NCBI GenBank assembly: GCA_038040385.1 | Contig: JBBPII010000002.1 | Span: forward strand, 62,001 to 126,000 | Reading direction: 5' to 3' | Origin: Gilichinskyi gelida | Lineage (GTDB): Bacteria; Acidobacteriota; Thermoanaerobaculia; Gp7-AA8 | Length of the DNA stretch: 64,000 nt | Shown here: positions 50,336-58,838 of the stretch, one piece after another | How positions within the stretch are numbered: the stretch's first letter is position 1 | How the letters are laid out: every line of letters starts with the position of its first letter | Program-made: the position numbers and the translations under genes | The notes under the pieces: model-generated | What the model saw: the letters and a program-made list of their open reading frames with translations, nothing else | What the model was told of the DNA's origin: nothing | Database searches by the model: none

Positions 50336-51123
50336 CACCAACCCCCGCCCGCGCCGCCGCCGCCGAACGAGCTGCCGCCACCTCCGCCCCACGAGCCGCC
50401 GACGTTCCAGTTGCTGCCGCCACCTCCGCCCCCGCCACCGAACGTCCTGCCGCCCCCGCCTCCCGGCCAGAAGAACATCGGCCAGAAGCAGCCGTTGCAT
50501 CCGCCGCAACCGCCGCGGCGGCGCATGATCGGCCCGATGATCACGATGAAAATGAAGACGATGAAGAGAAGGAAAAAGATGTCGCGGCCACTGGCTTGCG
50601 ACCCCGTCGCGCGGCGGCCACCCGACGCGGGAAGGCTGCGGCTCTGCGGCGAGAAGCTCGGATCGACCTTCTGCGCGAGCTGGGTGATGGCCTCGTCGAT
50701 ACCCTCGTAATACCGCGACTGGCGGAACGCGGGTACCAGCGTGTTGCGGTAGACGCGCGAGGCATAGGCGTCGGTGATGACTGACTCCAGCCCGTAACCG
50801 ACCTGGATCCGCATCTTCCGGTCGTTGGCGAAGACGAAGATAATCAGTGCCTTGTCGTCCTTGACCTTCCACTGCTCGACGACGCGGTTGGTGTAGGCGG
50901 TGACGTCCTCCCCTTCCAGCGAGGGGAATGTCATCACCAGAAACTCGGCGCCGCTCTTCGTCTTGAGCGCTTCGAGTTTCTCGTTGAGCGCCTGCTCCTG
51001 CTCGGGCGTCAGGATGTCCGCGTTGTCGGTGACCCACGCGGTGGGCTTGGGAGGGATGTCGAGGGCGACTGCCGCCGTCGCGATGCAGAGGGCGATCGCG
51101 ACGGCGGCGAAGCGCTTGTACAC
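50335..51123 (-). CDS. TPM-domain membrane protein, YgcG-like, Gly-rich tail
   Basis: 262 aa. A signal peptide (AAVAIALCIATAAVA) leads into a TPM domain (VTDNADILTPEQEQALNEKL, IFVFANDRKMRIQVGYGLES). One membrane segment (FLLFIVFIFIVIIGPIM) follows and then a Cys/Gly-rich tail with GGCGGCNGCFW and runs of Gly ending in GGGGGSSFGGGGAGGGW. The layout matches YgcG proteins. It lies between LemA and the soluble TPM protein and is cotranscribed with both. Confidence 0.9.
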   Translation of the reverse strand: MYKRFAAVAIALCIATAAVALDIPPKPTAWVTDNADILTPEQEQALNEKLEALKTKSGAEFLVMTFPSLEGEDVTAYTNRVVEQWKVKDDKALIIFVFANDRKMRIQVGYGLESVITDAYASRVYRNTLVPAFRQSRYYEGIDEAITQLAQKVDPSFSPQSRSLPASGGRRATGSQASGRDIFFLLFIVFIFIVIIGPIMRRRGGCGGCNGCFWPMFFWPGGGGGRTFGGGGGGGGSNWNVGGSWGGGGGSSFGGGGAGGGW

Positions 51124-51124
51124 G

Positions 51125-51787
51125 TCAGCGTGTTCCGGTTGCGGGCGCGGGCGCCGAGGTCGTGCCGAAGTTGAAGTTCACTTCCGGCGCCTGCTGCGAG
51201 CCGGCGGCGCCGCGGAAGTACGCCTTCTCCTTGAACCCGCCCATGTTCGCCGCGAGGTTGGCGGGGAACTTCTTGATGGCGGTGTTGTAGGTGGCCACGA
51301 CGTCGTTGTAGCGCTTGCGCTCCACGGCGATACGGTTCTCGGTGCCCTCGAGCTGCGACTGCAGCTCGAGGAAGTTCTGGTTCGACTTCAGCTCCGGATA
51401 GCGCTCCACCACCACGAGGAGGCGCGAGAGAGCGCTGCTCAGCCCTTCCTGCGCGGCCGCGAACTGCGCCATGGCGTTCGGATCGTTGGGGAGATTCGAT
51501 GCGGCGGGCGCCCCGGCCGGCATCTGCACCTGACCGACTCTGGCGCGGGCGTTGACCACCGCCTCCAGCGTCGACTTTTCGAAGTTCGCCGCTCCCTGCA
51601 CGGTGCGCACGAGGTTGGGGATGAGATCGAAACGGCGCTGGTAGTCGTTCTCGACCTGCGCCCACTGCGCCTGCACCTGCTGGTCGAGCTCCACGAGATG
51701 ATTGCGAACGCCGATGAACCAGCCGCCCATGATGAGCACCGCCAGAATGAGCGCACCAACGCAGCCAAGCAGTCCCAATCGTCCCAT
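51125..51787 (-). CDS. LemA-family membrane protein
   Basis: 220 aa. An N-terminal hydrophobic helix (ALILAVLIMGGWFIGVRNHL) precedes long helical segments: VELDQQVQAQWAQVENDYQR, RFDLIPNLVRTVQGAANFEK, and later NLPNDPNAMAQFAAAQEGLS. The AGGAGGAAACG before ATG 51787 is a strong ribosome site. LemA-TPM operons are common and are linked to envelope stress, but the mechanism is unknown. Confidence 0.93.
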   Translation of the reverse strand: MGRLGLLGCVGALILAVLIMGGWFIGVRNHLVELDQQVQAQWAQVENDYQRRFDLIPNLVRTVQGAANFEKSTLEAVVNARARVGQVQMPAGAPAASNLPNDPNAMAQFAAAQEGLSSALSRLLVVVERYPELKSNQNFLELQSQLEGTENRIAVERKRYNDVVATYNTAIKKFPANLAANMGGFKEKAYFRGAAGSQQAPEVNFNFGTTSAPAPATGTR

Positions 51788-51796
51788 CGTTTCCTC

Positions 51797-52117
51797 CTAG
51801 TAGTCTTCCGCGTCGTCTTCGTCAGCGGCCGGTTCTTCTTCGCGCTCCGGCTCGACGACCAACTCCTCTTCGTCGTCCGACTCGACGGCGGGCGTCTCCG
51901 TCTCCGCCTCCGCTGCGAAATCCTCCTCGACCGGCTCCTCGACCACCACGGGAGCGCTGCGGGCCGCGCCGCGGCTGCGCGAGGTGCTCACCACCGGAGC
52001 GTCTTCCGCGTCCCGCTGGTCTGCGCCGCATTTGGGGCAGATCGGCACGGCCTTGCCGAGGTCGTAGAACTTCGTGTGGCAGCTATAGCAGGTGTACTTT
52101 TTTCCGAGTTCAGGCAC
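51797..52117 (-). CDS. FYDLN-type zinc-ribbon acidic protein
   Basis: 106 aa. Start GTG 52117, with GGGAG 9 nt upstream. The N-terminus is PELGKKYTCYSCHTKFYDLG, followed by CPKCGADQ: two CxxC pairs forming a zinc ribbon, as in the FYDLN acid family. The C-terminal half is highly acidic (EEPVEEDFAAEAETETPAVE and DEEELVVEPEREEEPAADED). Function is unknown. Confidence 0.8.
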   Translation of the reverse strand: MPELGKKYTCYSCHTKFYDLGKAVPICPKCGADQRDAEDAPVVSTSRSRGAARSAPVVVEEPVEEDFAAEAETETPAVESDDEEELVVEPEREEEPAADEDDAEDY

Positions 52118-52160
52118 GTCGTGAGTCTCCCTGTCCGAAAAGCGGGCGAACCTTAGCATA

Positions 52161-52229
52161 AGTAGGGGCGCGCAGTAGCGCGCCCGCAGCTCCGACGTGG
52201 GTGCCGGGCGCGCTGCTGCGCGCCCCTAC
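52161..52229. repeat. Inverted repeat GTAGGGGCGCGCAGTAGCGC
   Basis: Arms GTAGGGGCGCGCAGTAGCGC (left) and GCGCGCTGCTGCGCGCCCCTAC (right) with internal sub-palindromes. It fills the gap between the zinc-ribbon gene and the CtpA stop, so it may serve as a terminator and as an RNA hairpin. Confidence 0.75.
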
Positions 52230-52238
52230 GAGAAGCGC

Positions 52239-53921
52239 CTAGTTCGTCTTCGGCGTTGCTTGAGCGCGCGCCGATCCGGCGTCCGTTGCCCCAGGCACGC
52301 CATGGCTGCGCACCTCGGCGGCCTTCACGGCGAGCTTCTGCGACTCCGGCAGGATCTCCAGCGCCTTCTCGATCTGGCTGTCGCCTTCCAGGCGGAAGGG
52401 ATACGAGGCCTCGAATCCGTACTTGGCGGCGATGATCTCCGCCTTCAGCGCCCGCTCGATGTAGCGGCGGTCGTCCGGCTTCTGCAGCGCATCGCGGATG
52501 TCGGCGACGGGAGCGATCTCCTTGTCGGCGGCGTAGCGGACGAACTCCTCGATGACGTTGGGAGTGATGGCGACGTCCTTGTTGGTGTCGGGGTGCTTGG
52601 CCACGTATTCGACGCCGTAATTGAAGATCGCGCTGCGCACTTCGAGGAGCTGCGTGGTGCGCGACAGCGGCGCCGGCTTGGCGAAGACGTCGGGGGTGAT
52701 GCCGCCGCCGCCGTACACGGTGCGGCCGGTGACGGTCTGGAACTTCTTACGGTCCTTCAGCGGCATCTCGGAGGAGCTGCCGTCGTCGTTCTCCTCGGCC
52801 ACGTAGTAGTCGTAGAACGAGCTGTAGTCGCGCTGGATGTTGCGGCCCGACGGCGTGAAGTACTTCGACGTGGTCAGCGCCAGTCCGGCGCCGTACTGGA
52901 GCGTGTAGACGCTCTGCACCAGACCCTTGCCCCAGCTCGTTTCGCCGACGACCATGCCGCGGTCGTGGTCCTGAATGGCGCCGGCGACGATCTCCGAGGC
53001 CGAGGCGCTGCCGCGGTTGATGACCACCACCACCGGCATCTCGAGCTTGAGGTGTTTGCCCGGCGCGACGTAGTCCTGCGCCGAGTCGGGCGTACGGCCC
53101 TTGGTGTAGACGATCATCTGTCCCTTGTCGAGGAAGTGGTCGGCGACGCCGACCGCGGCGTCGAGCAGGCCGCCGGGATTCTGACGGAGGTCGAGGACCA
53201 GCCGCTGCATCCCCTGGTCTTTCAGCTTGGCGATCGCCTCGTCGAGCTCGCGCACGGTGGTGGCGGTGAAGTCCTTGATGCGGATGTAGCCGATGCCCGG
53301 CTTCAGCATCAACGTGTTGGAGATCGAGTTGGTGGGGATCGCCGCGCGGACGATGGTCAGCGGAATCGGCTCCTTGATGCCGACGCGGAGGATCTTGATG
53401 TGGACGGTGGTGCCCTTCGGCCCCTTGAGACGCTTGACCACTTCGTCGAGGGTGAGATCGTCGGTCGACGTCCCTTCCACTTCGGCGATGACGTCGCCGG
53501 CGCGGATGCCGAGGCGGGCGGCGGGGGTACCTTCGAGCGGGGTGATGACCGTGACCTGGTCGTTGCGCTTGGTCACCAGGATGCCTAGGCCGTAGAACGA
53601 CCCCTTCTGGCGATCCTGCATGTCGGAGTACTCCTTCGGCTCGAGGAAGCTGGTGTGGGGATCGAGCGCGCGAAGCATGCCGTCGATGGAGGAGTAGACG
53701 AACTTGTCGGAGGAGACCTCTTCAGGGGCCCACGATGTGACGGCCGCGAGAAGATCCGTGTACTCTTGCATGCGCTTCCGCACGTCATTCTGCACTGGCG
53801 CGCCGAAGAGGCGGTTGCCGTACATGCCGCCGAACAGCGTCGCGCCGAGGACGGCGACGATCACGGTGAGCGAGAACGTCCACTTGTCGGTTTTCTTGAT
53901 GGTAGTCATGTCACTCTTCAC
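52239..53921 (-). CDS. ctpA: Carboxy-terminal processing protease (S41, CtpA)
   Basis: 560 aa. An N-terminal helix (WTFSLTVIVAVLGATLFGGM) anchors it at the membrane. A PDZ domain is at about residues 110-190 (LEGTPAARLGIRAGDVIAEV). The catalytic Ser is in RGSASASEIVAGAIQDHDRG and the Lys in VGETSWGKGLVQSVYTLQ. GTG 53921 was kept because TACAAT ends 6 nt upstream in the leaderless spacing; ATG 53909 is the alternative. The tail (residues about 390-560) is longer than in the shortest members. Confidence 0.93.
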   Translation of the reverse strand: MKSDMTTIKKTDKWTFSLTVIVAVLGATLFGGMYGNRLFGAPVQNDVRKRMQEYTDLLAAVTSWAPEEVSSDKFVYSSIDGMLRALDPHTSFLEPKEYSDMQDRQKGSFYGLGILVTKRNDQVTVITPLEGTPAARLGIRAGDVIAEVEGTSTDDLTLDEVVKRLKGPKGTTVHIKILRVGIKEPIPLTIVRAAIPTNSISNTLMLKPGIGYIRIKDFTATTVRELDEAIAKLKDQGMQRLVLDLRQNPGGLLDAAVGVADHFLDKGQMIVYTKGRTPDSAQDYVAPGKHLKLEMPVVVVINRGSASASEIVAGAIQDHDRGMVVGETSWGKGLVQSVYTLQYGAGLALTTSKYFTPSGRNIQRDYSSFYDYYVAEENDDGSSSEMPLKDRKKFQTVTGRTVYGGGGITPDVFAKPAPLSRTTQLLEVRSAIFNYGVEYVAKHPDTNKDVAITPNVIEEFVRYAADKEIAPVADIRDALQKPDDRRYIERALKAEIIAAKYGFEASYPFRLEGDSQIEKALEILPESQKLAVKAAEVRSHGVPGATDAGSARAQATPKTN

Positions 53922-53927
53922 GCGTGA

Positions 53928-53933
53928 ATTGTA
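53928..53933 (-). promoter_or_regulatory. -10 TACAAT of leaderless ctpA
   Basis: On the minus strand TACAAT ends 6 nt before GTG 53921, with no Shine-Dalgarno in between. This favours the GTG as the start. Confidence 0.45.
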
Positions 53934-54024
53934 CGGGTCGTAACTGATTAAGGCTACGGACTATTCACCACCCAGGCGATGTTCACGCCTCCGTTCCCCA
54001 GGGGAGAAAGGCCCAAGCGCACTC

Positions 54025-54303
54025 ATGTTCGGCTCACTCGGCTTCCCGGAGATGATCCTCATCTTCATCGTCGCCCTGATCGTCTTCGGTCCCAAGCGTC
54101 TCCCCGACATCGGCCGGACCATCGGTAAGGCATTGGGCGAGTTCAAGAAAGCGACGGATGATTTCAAGTCCACCATCGAGCGGGAAGTGCGCGTCGACGA
54201 ACTGAAGCAGCTCGCCTCCACCCGGGTTCCCCTCGCCGACACGGTATCAAGGACCGAGCCAGTGGAGCCGGCGGAAACGCCGTCCGAGCCCGCCAAGGTA
54301 TGA
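54025..54303 (+). CDS. tatA: Sec-independent protein translocase TatA/B-like
   Basis: 92 aa with the Tat signature: MFGSLGFPEMILIFIVALIV, then FGPKRLPDIGRTIGKALGEF and an amphipathic helix (KKATDDFKSTIEREVR). The FPE and GPKRLP residues are typical of TatA/TatB; the acidic tail of about 30 residues fits TatA more than TatB. It overlaps tatC by 4 nt, and together they form the twin-arginine exporter. Confidence 0.92.
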   Translation: MFGSLGFPEMILIFIVALIVFGPKRLPDIGRTIGKALGEFKKATDDFKSTIEREVRVDELKQLASTRVPLADTVSRTEPVEPAETPSEPAKV

Positions 54304-55079
54304 CCGATGCCGCTCCCAGCGCAGGCTCCGCCGACGACGCCGCCGAGCCCGAACGCGAGCTCTCGAAAATGTCGTTCCTCGAGCACCTCGAGGAGCTCCG
54401 CAAGCGCCTCCTGATCTCGATTCTCGCCGTCGTGGGCGGCTTCTTCCTCTGCTGGAACTACGCGGAGCCGATCTTCGCCATCATCCAGAAGCCGCTCACG
54501 CAATTCCTGGCCGCGGGCGATCAGCGGCTGGCCTACACGCGCCTGACCGAGCCGTTCTTCCTGTACATGAAGGTGGCGTTCTTCACCGGGATCTTCCTGG
54601 CCTCGCCGATCGTCATCCTGCAGATCTGGCTCTTCATCACGCCGGGGCTCTACCCGCGGGAGCGGCGCTACGCCGCGCCGTTCGTCATCTTCGCCACGCT
54701 GTTCTTCGTCGCCGGAGGCTGGTTCGGTTACCAGTTCATGCTGCCGGCCGCCTGCAAGTTCTTCGTCGACACCGGCGCGCAGTTCAAACAGATGATCAAG
54801 GTGGACGAGTACTTTTCGTTCGCCAGCACCGTCATCCTCTCTGCCGGCCTGGTCTTCGAGACGCCCATCCTGATTTTCTTCCTCGCCCGGCTGGGCATCG
54901 TCACGCCGGCCTTCCTGATGCAGAAGCTCAAGTACGCGGTGGTGCTGTCGTTCGTCATCGCGGCGATCGTCACGCCGGGGCCGGACATGGTGACGCAGAC
55001 CTTCCTGGCCGTGCCGATGATCGCGCTCTACCTGCTGGGGATCGGGGTCGCGTACCTGTTCGGGAAGAAGTACGACTGA
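54300..55079 (+). CDS. tatC: Sec-independent protein translocase TatC
   Basis: 259 aa with six membrane helices. Signatures are FLEHLEELRKRLLISI, FLYMKVAFFTGIFLASPIVI, LYPRERRYAAPFVIFATLFF and FETPILIFFLARLGIVTPAF. The conserved Glu in the first cytoplasmic loop (EHLEELRKR) binds the twin-arginine signal. Start ATG 54300 overlaps tatA (ATGA). Confidence 0.96.
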   Translation: MTDAAPSAGSADDAAEPERELSKMSFLEHLEELRKRLLISILAVVGGFFLCWNYAEPIFAIIQKPLTQFLAAGDQRLAYTRLTEPFFLYMKVAFFTGIFLASPIVILQIWLFITPGLYPRERRYAAPFVIFATLFFVAGGWFGYQFMLPAACKFFVDTGAQFKQMIKVDEYFSFASTVILSAGLVFETPILIFFLARLGIVTPAFLMQKLKYAVVLSFVIAAIVTPGPDMVTQTFLAVPMIALYLLGIGVAYLFGKKYD

Positions 55080-55080
55080 G

Positions 55081-55296
55081 CTACCGCTCGACCTCGAACT
55101 CCTCAGAGGTTGCCGGCAGCGCCTCGTTGAAGATCACCACGGTCTCGTTGATGGGGAACAGCACGGTGTGGTTGCGCTGCTGCACTTCCATCACCACTTC
55201 GTAAAAGCCGTGCGCGCTGATGGCGACGAGGGTGGCGGGCTTGCCTTTTACCTCGAGGGTGCGGCTGAAAATCGAGACCTTGGCCGGAATCTCCAT
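55081..55296 (-). CDS. Small protein of unknown function
   Basis: 71 aa with a beta-rich, acidic composition (KVSIFSRTLEVKGKPATLVA, FYEVVMEVQQRNHTVLFPIN). ATG 55296 was chosen because upstream codons lie in a family 3 repeat. It converges with tatC with a 1-nt gap and has no recognised homologue here. It may be a helper of the neighbouring export genes, but nothing proves that. Confidence 0.5.
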   Translation of the reverse strand: MEIPAKVSIFSRTLEVKGKPATLVAISAHGFYEVVMEVQQRNHTVLFPINETVVIFNEALPATSEEFEVER

Positions 55297-55322
55297 GGCC
55301 GGTAAGCCTAACAGAAAGCAGA

Positions 55323-55424
55323 TGGAGCGCCGCCGTCCCCGGCGGCTGGCCCGCAGGCGTCCACGCCGCCGCAACAACGCAGGCGGGACGCCTGCGGGCC
55401 AGCCGGCGAGACGCCGGCGCTCCA
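55323..55424. repeat. Dispersed palindromic repeat, family 3 (copy K)
   Basis: The element runs TGGAGCGCCGCCGTCCCCGG ... CGAGACGCCGGCGCTCCA with an inner inverted GGCCCGCAGGCGT/ACGCCTGCGGGCC. It lies between a small unknown gene and the parvulin gene. Confidence 0.8.
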
Positions 55425-55431
55425 GACATCG

Positions 55432-56391
55432 CTACGGCTTCTTCGTCGCGGGCGGCGGCGTGGCGGCCGGCGCGGGGGCGGGCGGCGGCGGCGGGAAGTA
55501 CGCCTCGTTGTAGGTCGGCTTCGCCTTGTCCTTCAGGGCCTCGATTGCTTCCTGCAGCTTCGTCTGGCGGAGGTTCTTTTCCAGTCCGGCCTTCACGTTC
55601 TCGTACGGAGTGAGGTCGCGCTTCTCCACCTTGAGGATGTGGAATCCGAACTGCGTGCGGACCACCGGCGAAAGCTCGCCGACCTTGGTCCCGAACGCGG
55701 CGGACTCGAACTCCGGCACCATCTGGCCGTGGCCGAAGCTGCCGAGGTCGCCGCCGCGGCCGCCGGAGCCGGTGTCGTCCGATTCCTTCTTCGCCAGCTC
55801 GGCGAAATCGGCGCCTGCGGCGAGCTGCTTGCGGATGTCCTCGGCCTTCGCCTTCGCCTCGTCCTCGGTCAACTCCTTCTTCCCTGCCTGCGCGGCGGGG
55901 CTGCCCTTGAAGGCGATGAGGATGTGGCGCGCGGAAACCTGCTCGTAATCCTTCTTGTTGTCGTCGTACATCTTCTTGAGGGCGGCGTCATCGAGCGCGA
56001 GCGACGCCTCGAGCTTCTTCACTTCGGCGCTGGCCACGAGGTTCTCGCGCATCAGGTTGAGCTGCTTCACGACGTCCGCATCGTTCTGCAGGTTGTTCTT
56101 GAAGCCTTCCACCGCCAGGATCTTCATGCGGAGGAAGTCCTCGGCGAACTGCTTCTTGCCCGTGCCCGTGGCGAACTGCTGGTACTGCTCCGGCAGGGTC
56201 TTGATGGCCGCTTCGAACTCCGACTGGCGGATCTTGATGTCGCCCGCGGTGATGATCACCGGATCGGCCTCTTCGATCACGATGCCCGCCGCGGCGGGCT
56301 TGGCCGGGGCCGGCGTGGCCGGCTTCTTGTCCTGCGCGAAAACGGCGGTTGCCGCGAGCGCAAGAATGATGGTCATGACGTTCTTCTTCAC
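55432..56391 (-). CDS. Periplasmic peptidyl-prolyl isomerase, parvulin (SurA/PrsA-like)
   Basis: 319 aa. Signal peptide (VMTIILALAATAVFAQ). A helical N-terminal chaperone part (about 40-145) precedes one rotamase domain (VSARHILIAFKGSPAAQAGK ... DDTGSGGRGGDLGSFGHGQM, FGFHILKVEKRDLTPYE). It assists folding of outer membrane or periplasmic proteins. GTG 56391 has AAGGAG 5 nt upstream. The proline-alanine tail is low complexity. Confidence 0.92.
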   Translation of the reverse strand: MKKNVMTIILALAATAVFAQDKKPATPAPAKPAAAGIVIEEADPVIITAGDIKIRQSEFEAAIKTLPEQYQQFATGTGKKQFAEDFLRMKILAVEGFKNNLQNDADVVKQLNLMRENLVASAEVKKLEASLALDDAALKKMYDDNKKDYEQVSARHILIAFKGSPAAQAGKKELTEDEAKAKAEDIRKQLAAGADFAELAKKESDDTGSGGRGGDLGSFGHGQMVPEFESAAFGTKVGELSPVVRTQFGFHILKVEKRDLTPYENVKAGLEKNLRQTKLQEAIEALKDKAKPTYNEAYFPPPPPAPAPAATPPPATKKP

Positions 56392-56457
56392 AGATGCTCC
56401 TTGTTTTTCAGGGGTTTGAGTTCGCAGGTAGAACGGGGGGTAGTTGAGTGCGATTCC

Positions 56458-57669
56458 CTACAGTTTGCGCAGCGCGGCCTCGATGCGGCGCACGCCCTCG
56501 CGCAGCCGCTCCATCGACGTCGCGTAGCTGATACGGACGTGGTCGTCGCTGCCGAAGGCGCCGCCGGGCACAACCGCAACGCTCGCTTCGTCGAGCAGAT
56601 ACGTGGCGAAGCTCTGTGAGTCGTGAATGCCCTTCTTGCCGAAGAAGGCCTTCACGTCGGGGAAGATGTAGAACGCGCCGTCGGGCTGCGCGCAGCAGAA
56701 CCCGTCGATGGCGTTGATGGCCGGAATCAGCCACTCGCGCCGCTCGGCGTAGGCCTCCCACATCCGGCGGACGTCGGCGTCGTTGTCGCCGGTGATGGCC
56801 TCGAGGGCCGCGGCCTGCGAAATGGAGCTTGGATTGGACGTGGAGTGGCTCTGGATCTTGTTCGCCGCGCCGACGATGTCGCCGTGGGCGATGGCGTATC
56901 CAAGCCGCCAGCCGGTCATGGCGAACGTCTTCGACATCGAGTTCACCACGATCACCGTGTCCGGGTACTCGTTGATCCATCGCGCCGCCGAGACATGCTC
57001 GGCGCCGTCGTAGACGAAGAACTCGTAGGTCTCGTCGAAGATGAGGAAGCCGTCGCGCGCCGCGCACCACTCCACGATGCGCCTCAGCTCCGCCTCGGCG
57101 ATCACCGCGCCGGTGGGGTTGCACGGCGAGTTGATGATCACGCCACGGGTGCGGTCGGTGGCCACGGCCTCGATGTCGCGGAACGCCGGACGGAACTGCC
57201 GCTCGCCGCTGACGCGCGCGAACACCGGCCGACCGCCGGCGAACTGCACCTGGTCGGGGAAGCTCACCCAGAACGGCGACGGGATGATGACCTCGTCGCC
57301 TTCCTCGACCAGCGCGAGGATCACATTGAACAGCTCCTGTTTTCCGCCGGTGCCGGCGATCACGTTCTCGCTGGTCAGCGAGGTGCCGTAGCGGCGGTTG
57401 TAGCGCGCCGCGATCGCGTCGCGCAGCGCCTTCGTCCCCTGATTCGCCGTGTACTTGGTCTGACCGCGATCGATGGCCCGCTTCCCCGCCTCGCAGACCG
57501 CCACCGGCGTCGGGAAATCGGGCTCGCCGGGGCCGAGATCGACCACGTCGACGCCGCGCGCCATCAGCTCCTGGGCCCGGGACATCACCGCCAGCGTCGG
57601 CGAGACCCGCAGCTCGGTCACGCGCCGGGAAAGGCGGATTCCGGGTCGGGTCAGCAGCGATCGATCCAT
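56458..57669 (-). CDS. aspC: Class I aminotransferase, aspartate aminotransferase-like
   Basis: 403 aa. The PLP Lys is in VVNSMSKTFAMTGWRLGYAI; the cofactor motifs are DLGPGEPDFPTP, GTGGKQELFNVILALV, INSPCNPTGAVI and IFDETYEFFVYDG. The C-terminal RISYATSMERL binds the substrate carboxylate. Specificity is aspartate or prephenate type; it cannot be settled here. ATG 57669 overlaps the upstream exchanger stop by one base (TGATG). Confidence 0.9.
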   Translation of the reverse strand: MDRSLLTRPGIRLSRRVTELRVSPTLAVMSRAQELMARGVDVVDLGPGEPDFPTPVAVCEAGKRAIDRGQTKYTANQGTKALRDAIAARYNRRYGTSLTSENVIAGTGGKQELFNVILALVEEGDEVIIPSPFWVSFPDQVQFAGGRPVFARVSGERQFRPAFRDIEAVATDRTRGVIINSPCNPTGAVIAEAELRRIVEWCAARDGFLIFDETYEFFVYDGAEHVSAARWINEYPDTVIVVNSMSKTFAMTGWRLGYAIAHGDIVGAANKIQSHSTSNPSSISQAAALEAITGDNDADVRRMWEAYAERREWLIPAINAIDGFCCAQPDGAFYIFPDVKAFFGKKGIHDSQSFATYLLDEASVAVVPGGAFGSDDHVRISYATSMERLREGVRRIEAALRKL

Positions 57670-58823
57670 CAGGCCAGGCGTTTCGTGAGCGTGGTTCGCA
57701 ATCCGCGCCAGGCGGCCGGCGCCGACCGGCTGGCGACCATGAGAACCAGCTCCAGGATGCACCAGCCAAGATACACATAAATCATCGGTCCGCGCCACGC
57801 CGGAACCAGGAACTGCACGATCCAGAAGAGGAAGAGGATCGACGCCTCGTACATCTTCAACTGCAGATTGAGCAGCAGCAGAAATCCGAGAAAGCTCTGC
57901 AGGATGGTGAGGAGAATCTCCTGACGCTGGTGGAGGTCGAACGACAGCGGCTGATTGCTCCCGGCGCTGATGACGAAGACGATCGGGATCATCGCCGCCA
58001 GAACGGTCCACTGGTTGATGTTCGACGACACCATGTTCATCAGCGCCACATTGGCCGTCGACACTTTTCGCGCCCAGTAGAAGGCGCTCAGTTTTTCGGG
58101 GAACTCCGAGAGAAACGGCGCCACCCACTGCACGAAAAAGAACGTGGAGATGCCGAACGTGCCCGCGATGGCGAGCATGGAGTCGAGGAATGGATGGGCG
58201 GAGAAGTAGAGGATCACGCCGCCGGCCATGAACAGCCCCAGGATCGCCGCGTTTCGGAAGCGCGGCTCGAGTGCGAGCACCCGCCGCGGCACGGCGCCGA
58301 GGTCGTCCATCGCCTCCTCTTCCTCCTCGCGGGGCGGGATCTTCCACAGCACCCACAAATAGAGGATGTAGCAGCCGAGTAGCGGGAACGAGTCCCAAAT
58401 CGACAGCGTCCCCTTCCACCAGACGAAGACGAAGTAGAGGATCGGCAGCAGGAGTCCGAAGACCTCGACGGAGTGCTCCTGTTCGAGCTCGATGTTGACG
58501 AAGCCCTTTTTCTTCCGCCATCCGAACGCCGCGGCGACGAAATAGATCATCGGCCATCCCAGCCCGACCAGCAGCCGCAGGCTGCCGGTGAAGTTGGCGA
58601 TGGCCAGATGCGTCTTCGCCGGGTCCTTCCCCGCCTCCCACGCGATCACCGCCTCGACGGCGAACTCCGGCAGGGTCTGCAGCCAGGCCAGGATGGCCAA
58701 CGCCAGTCCCTGCGAGATCAGGAACTGCGCGGCCTCGGCCGCCCAGGCGATGATGAACGACGAGAAAAGAATGCTCGGGAACGTCCAGAGTGCGGAGAGA
58801 GGCGAGTTGCTCTTGGGTATCAT
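57669..58823 (-). CDS. Cation exchanger-family-like membrane protein
   Basis: 384 aa with about ten helices. Two alpha-repeat-like motifs are LPEFAVEAVIAWEAGKDPAK, THLAIANFTGSLRLLVGLG and APFLSEFPEKLSAFYWARKV, STANVALMNMVSSNINQWTV. Both carry the acidic residue and Asn/Gly pattern of Ca2+/cation antiporters. A charged loop (PPREEEEEAMDDLGAV) lies between halves. Substrate ion is unknown. It is coupled to the aminotransferase by a one-base overlap. Confidence 0.8.
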   Translation of the reverse strand: MIPKSNSPLSALWTFPSILFSSFIIAWAAEAAQFLISQGLALAILAWLQTLPEFAVEAVIAWEAGKDPAKTHLAIANFTGSLRLLVGLGWPMIYFVAAAFGWRKKKGFVNIELEQEHSVEVFGLLLPILYFVFVWWKGTLSIWDSFPLLGCYILYLWVLWKIPPREEEEEAMDDLGAVPRRVLALEPRFRNAAILGLFMAGGVILYFSAHPFLDSMLAIAGTFGISTFFFVQWVAPFLSEFPEKLSAFYWARKVSTANVALMNMVSSNINQWTVLAAMIPIVFVISAGSNQPLSFDLHQRQEILLTILQSFLGFLLLLNLQLKMYEASILFLFWIVQFLVPAWRGPMIYVYLGWCILELVLMVASRSAPAAWRGLRTTLTKRLA

Positions 58824-58838
58824 CGGCGCGCGATTCTA

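Noticed and set aside
52197..53588. 463-codon open frame antisense to ctpA
   Set aside because: Low-complexity antisense shadow. The minus-strand protease has an intact Ser/Lys pair and PDZ domain.
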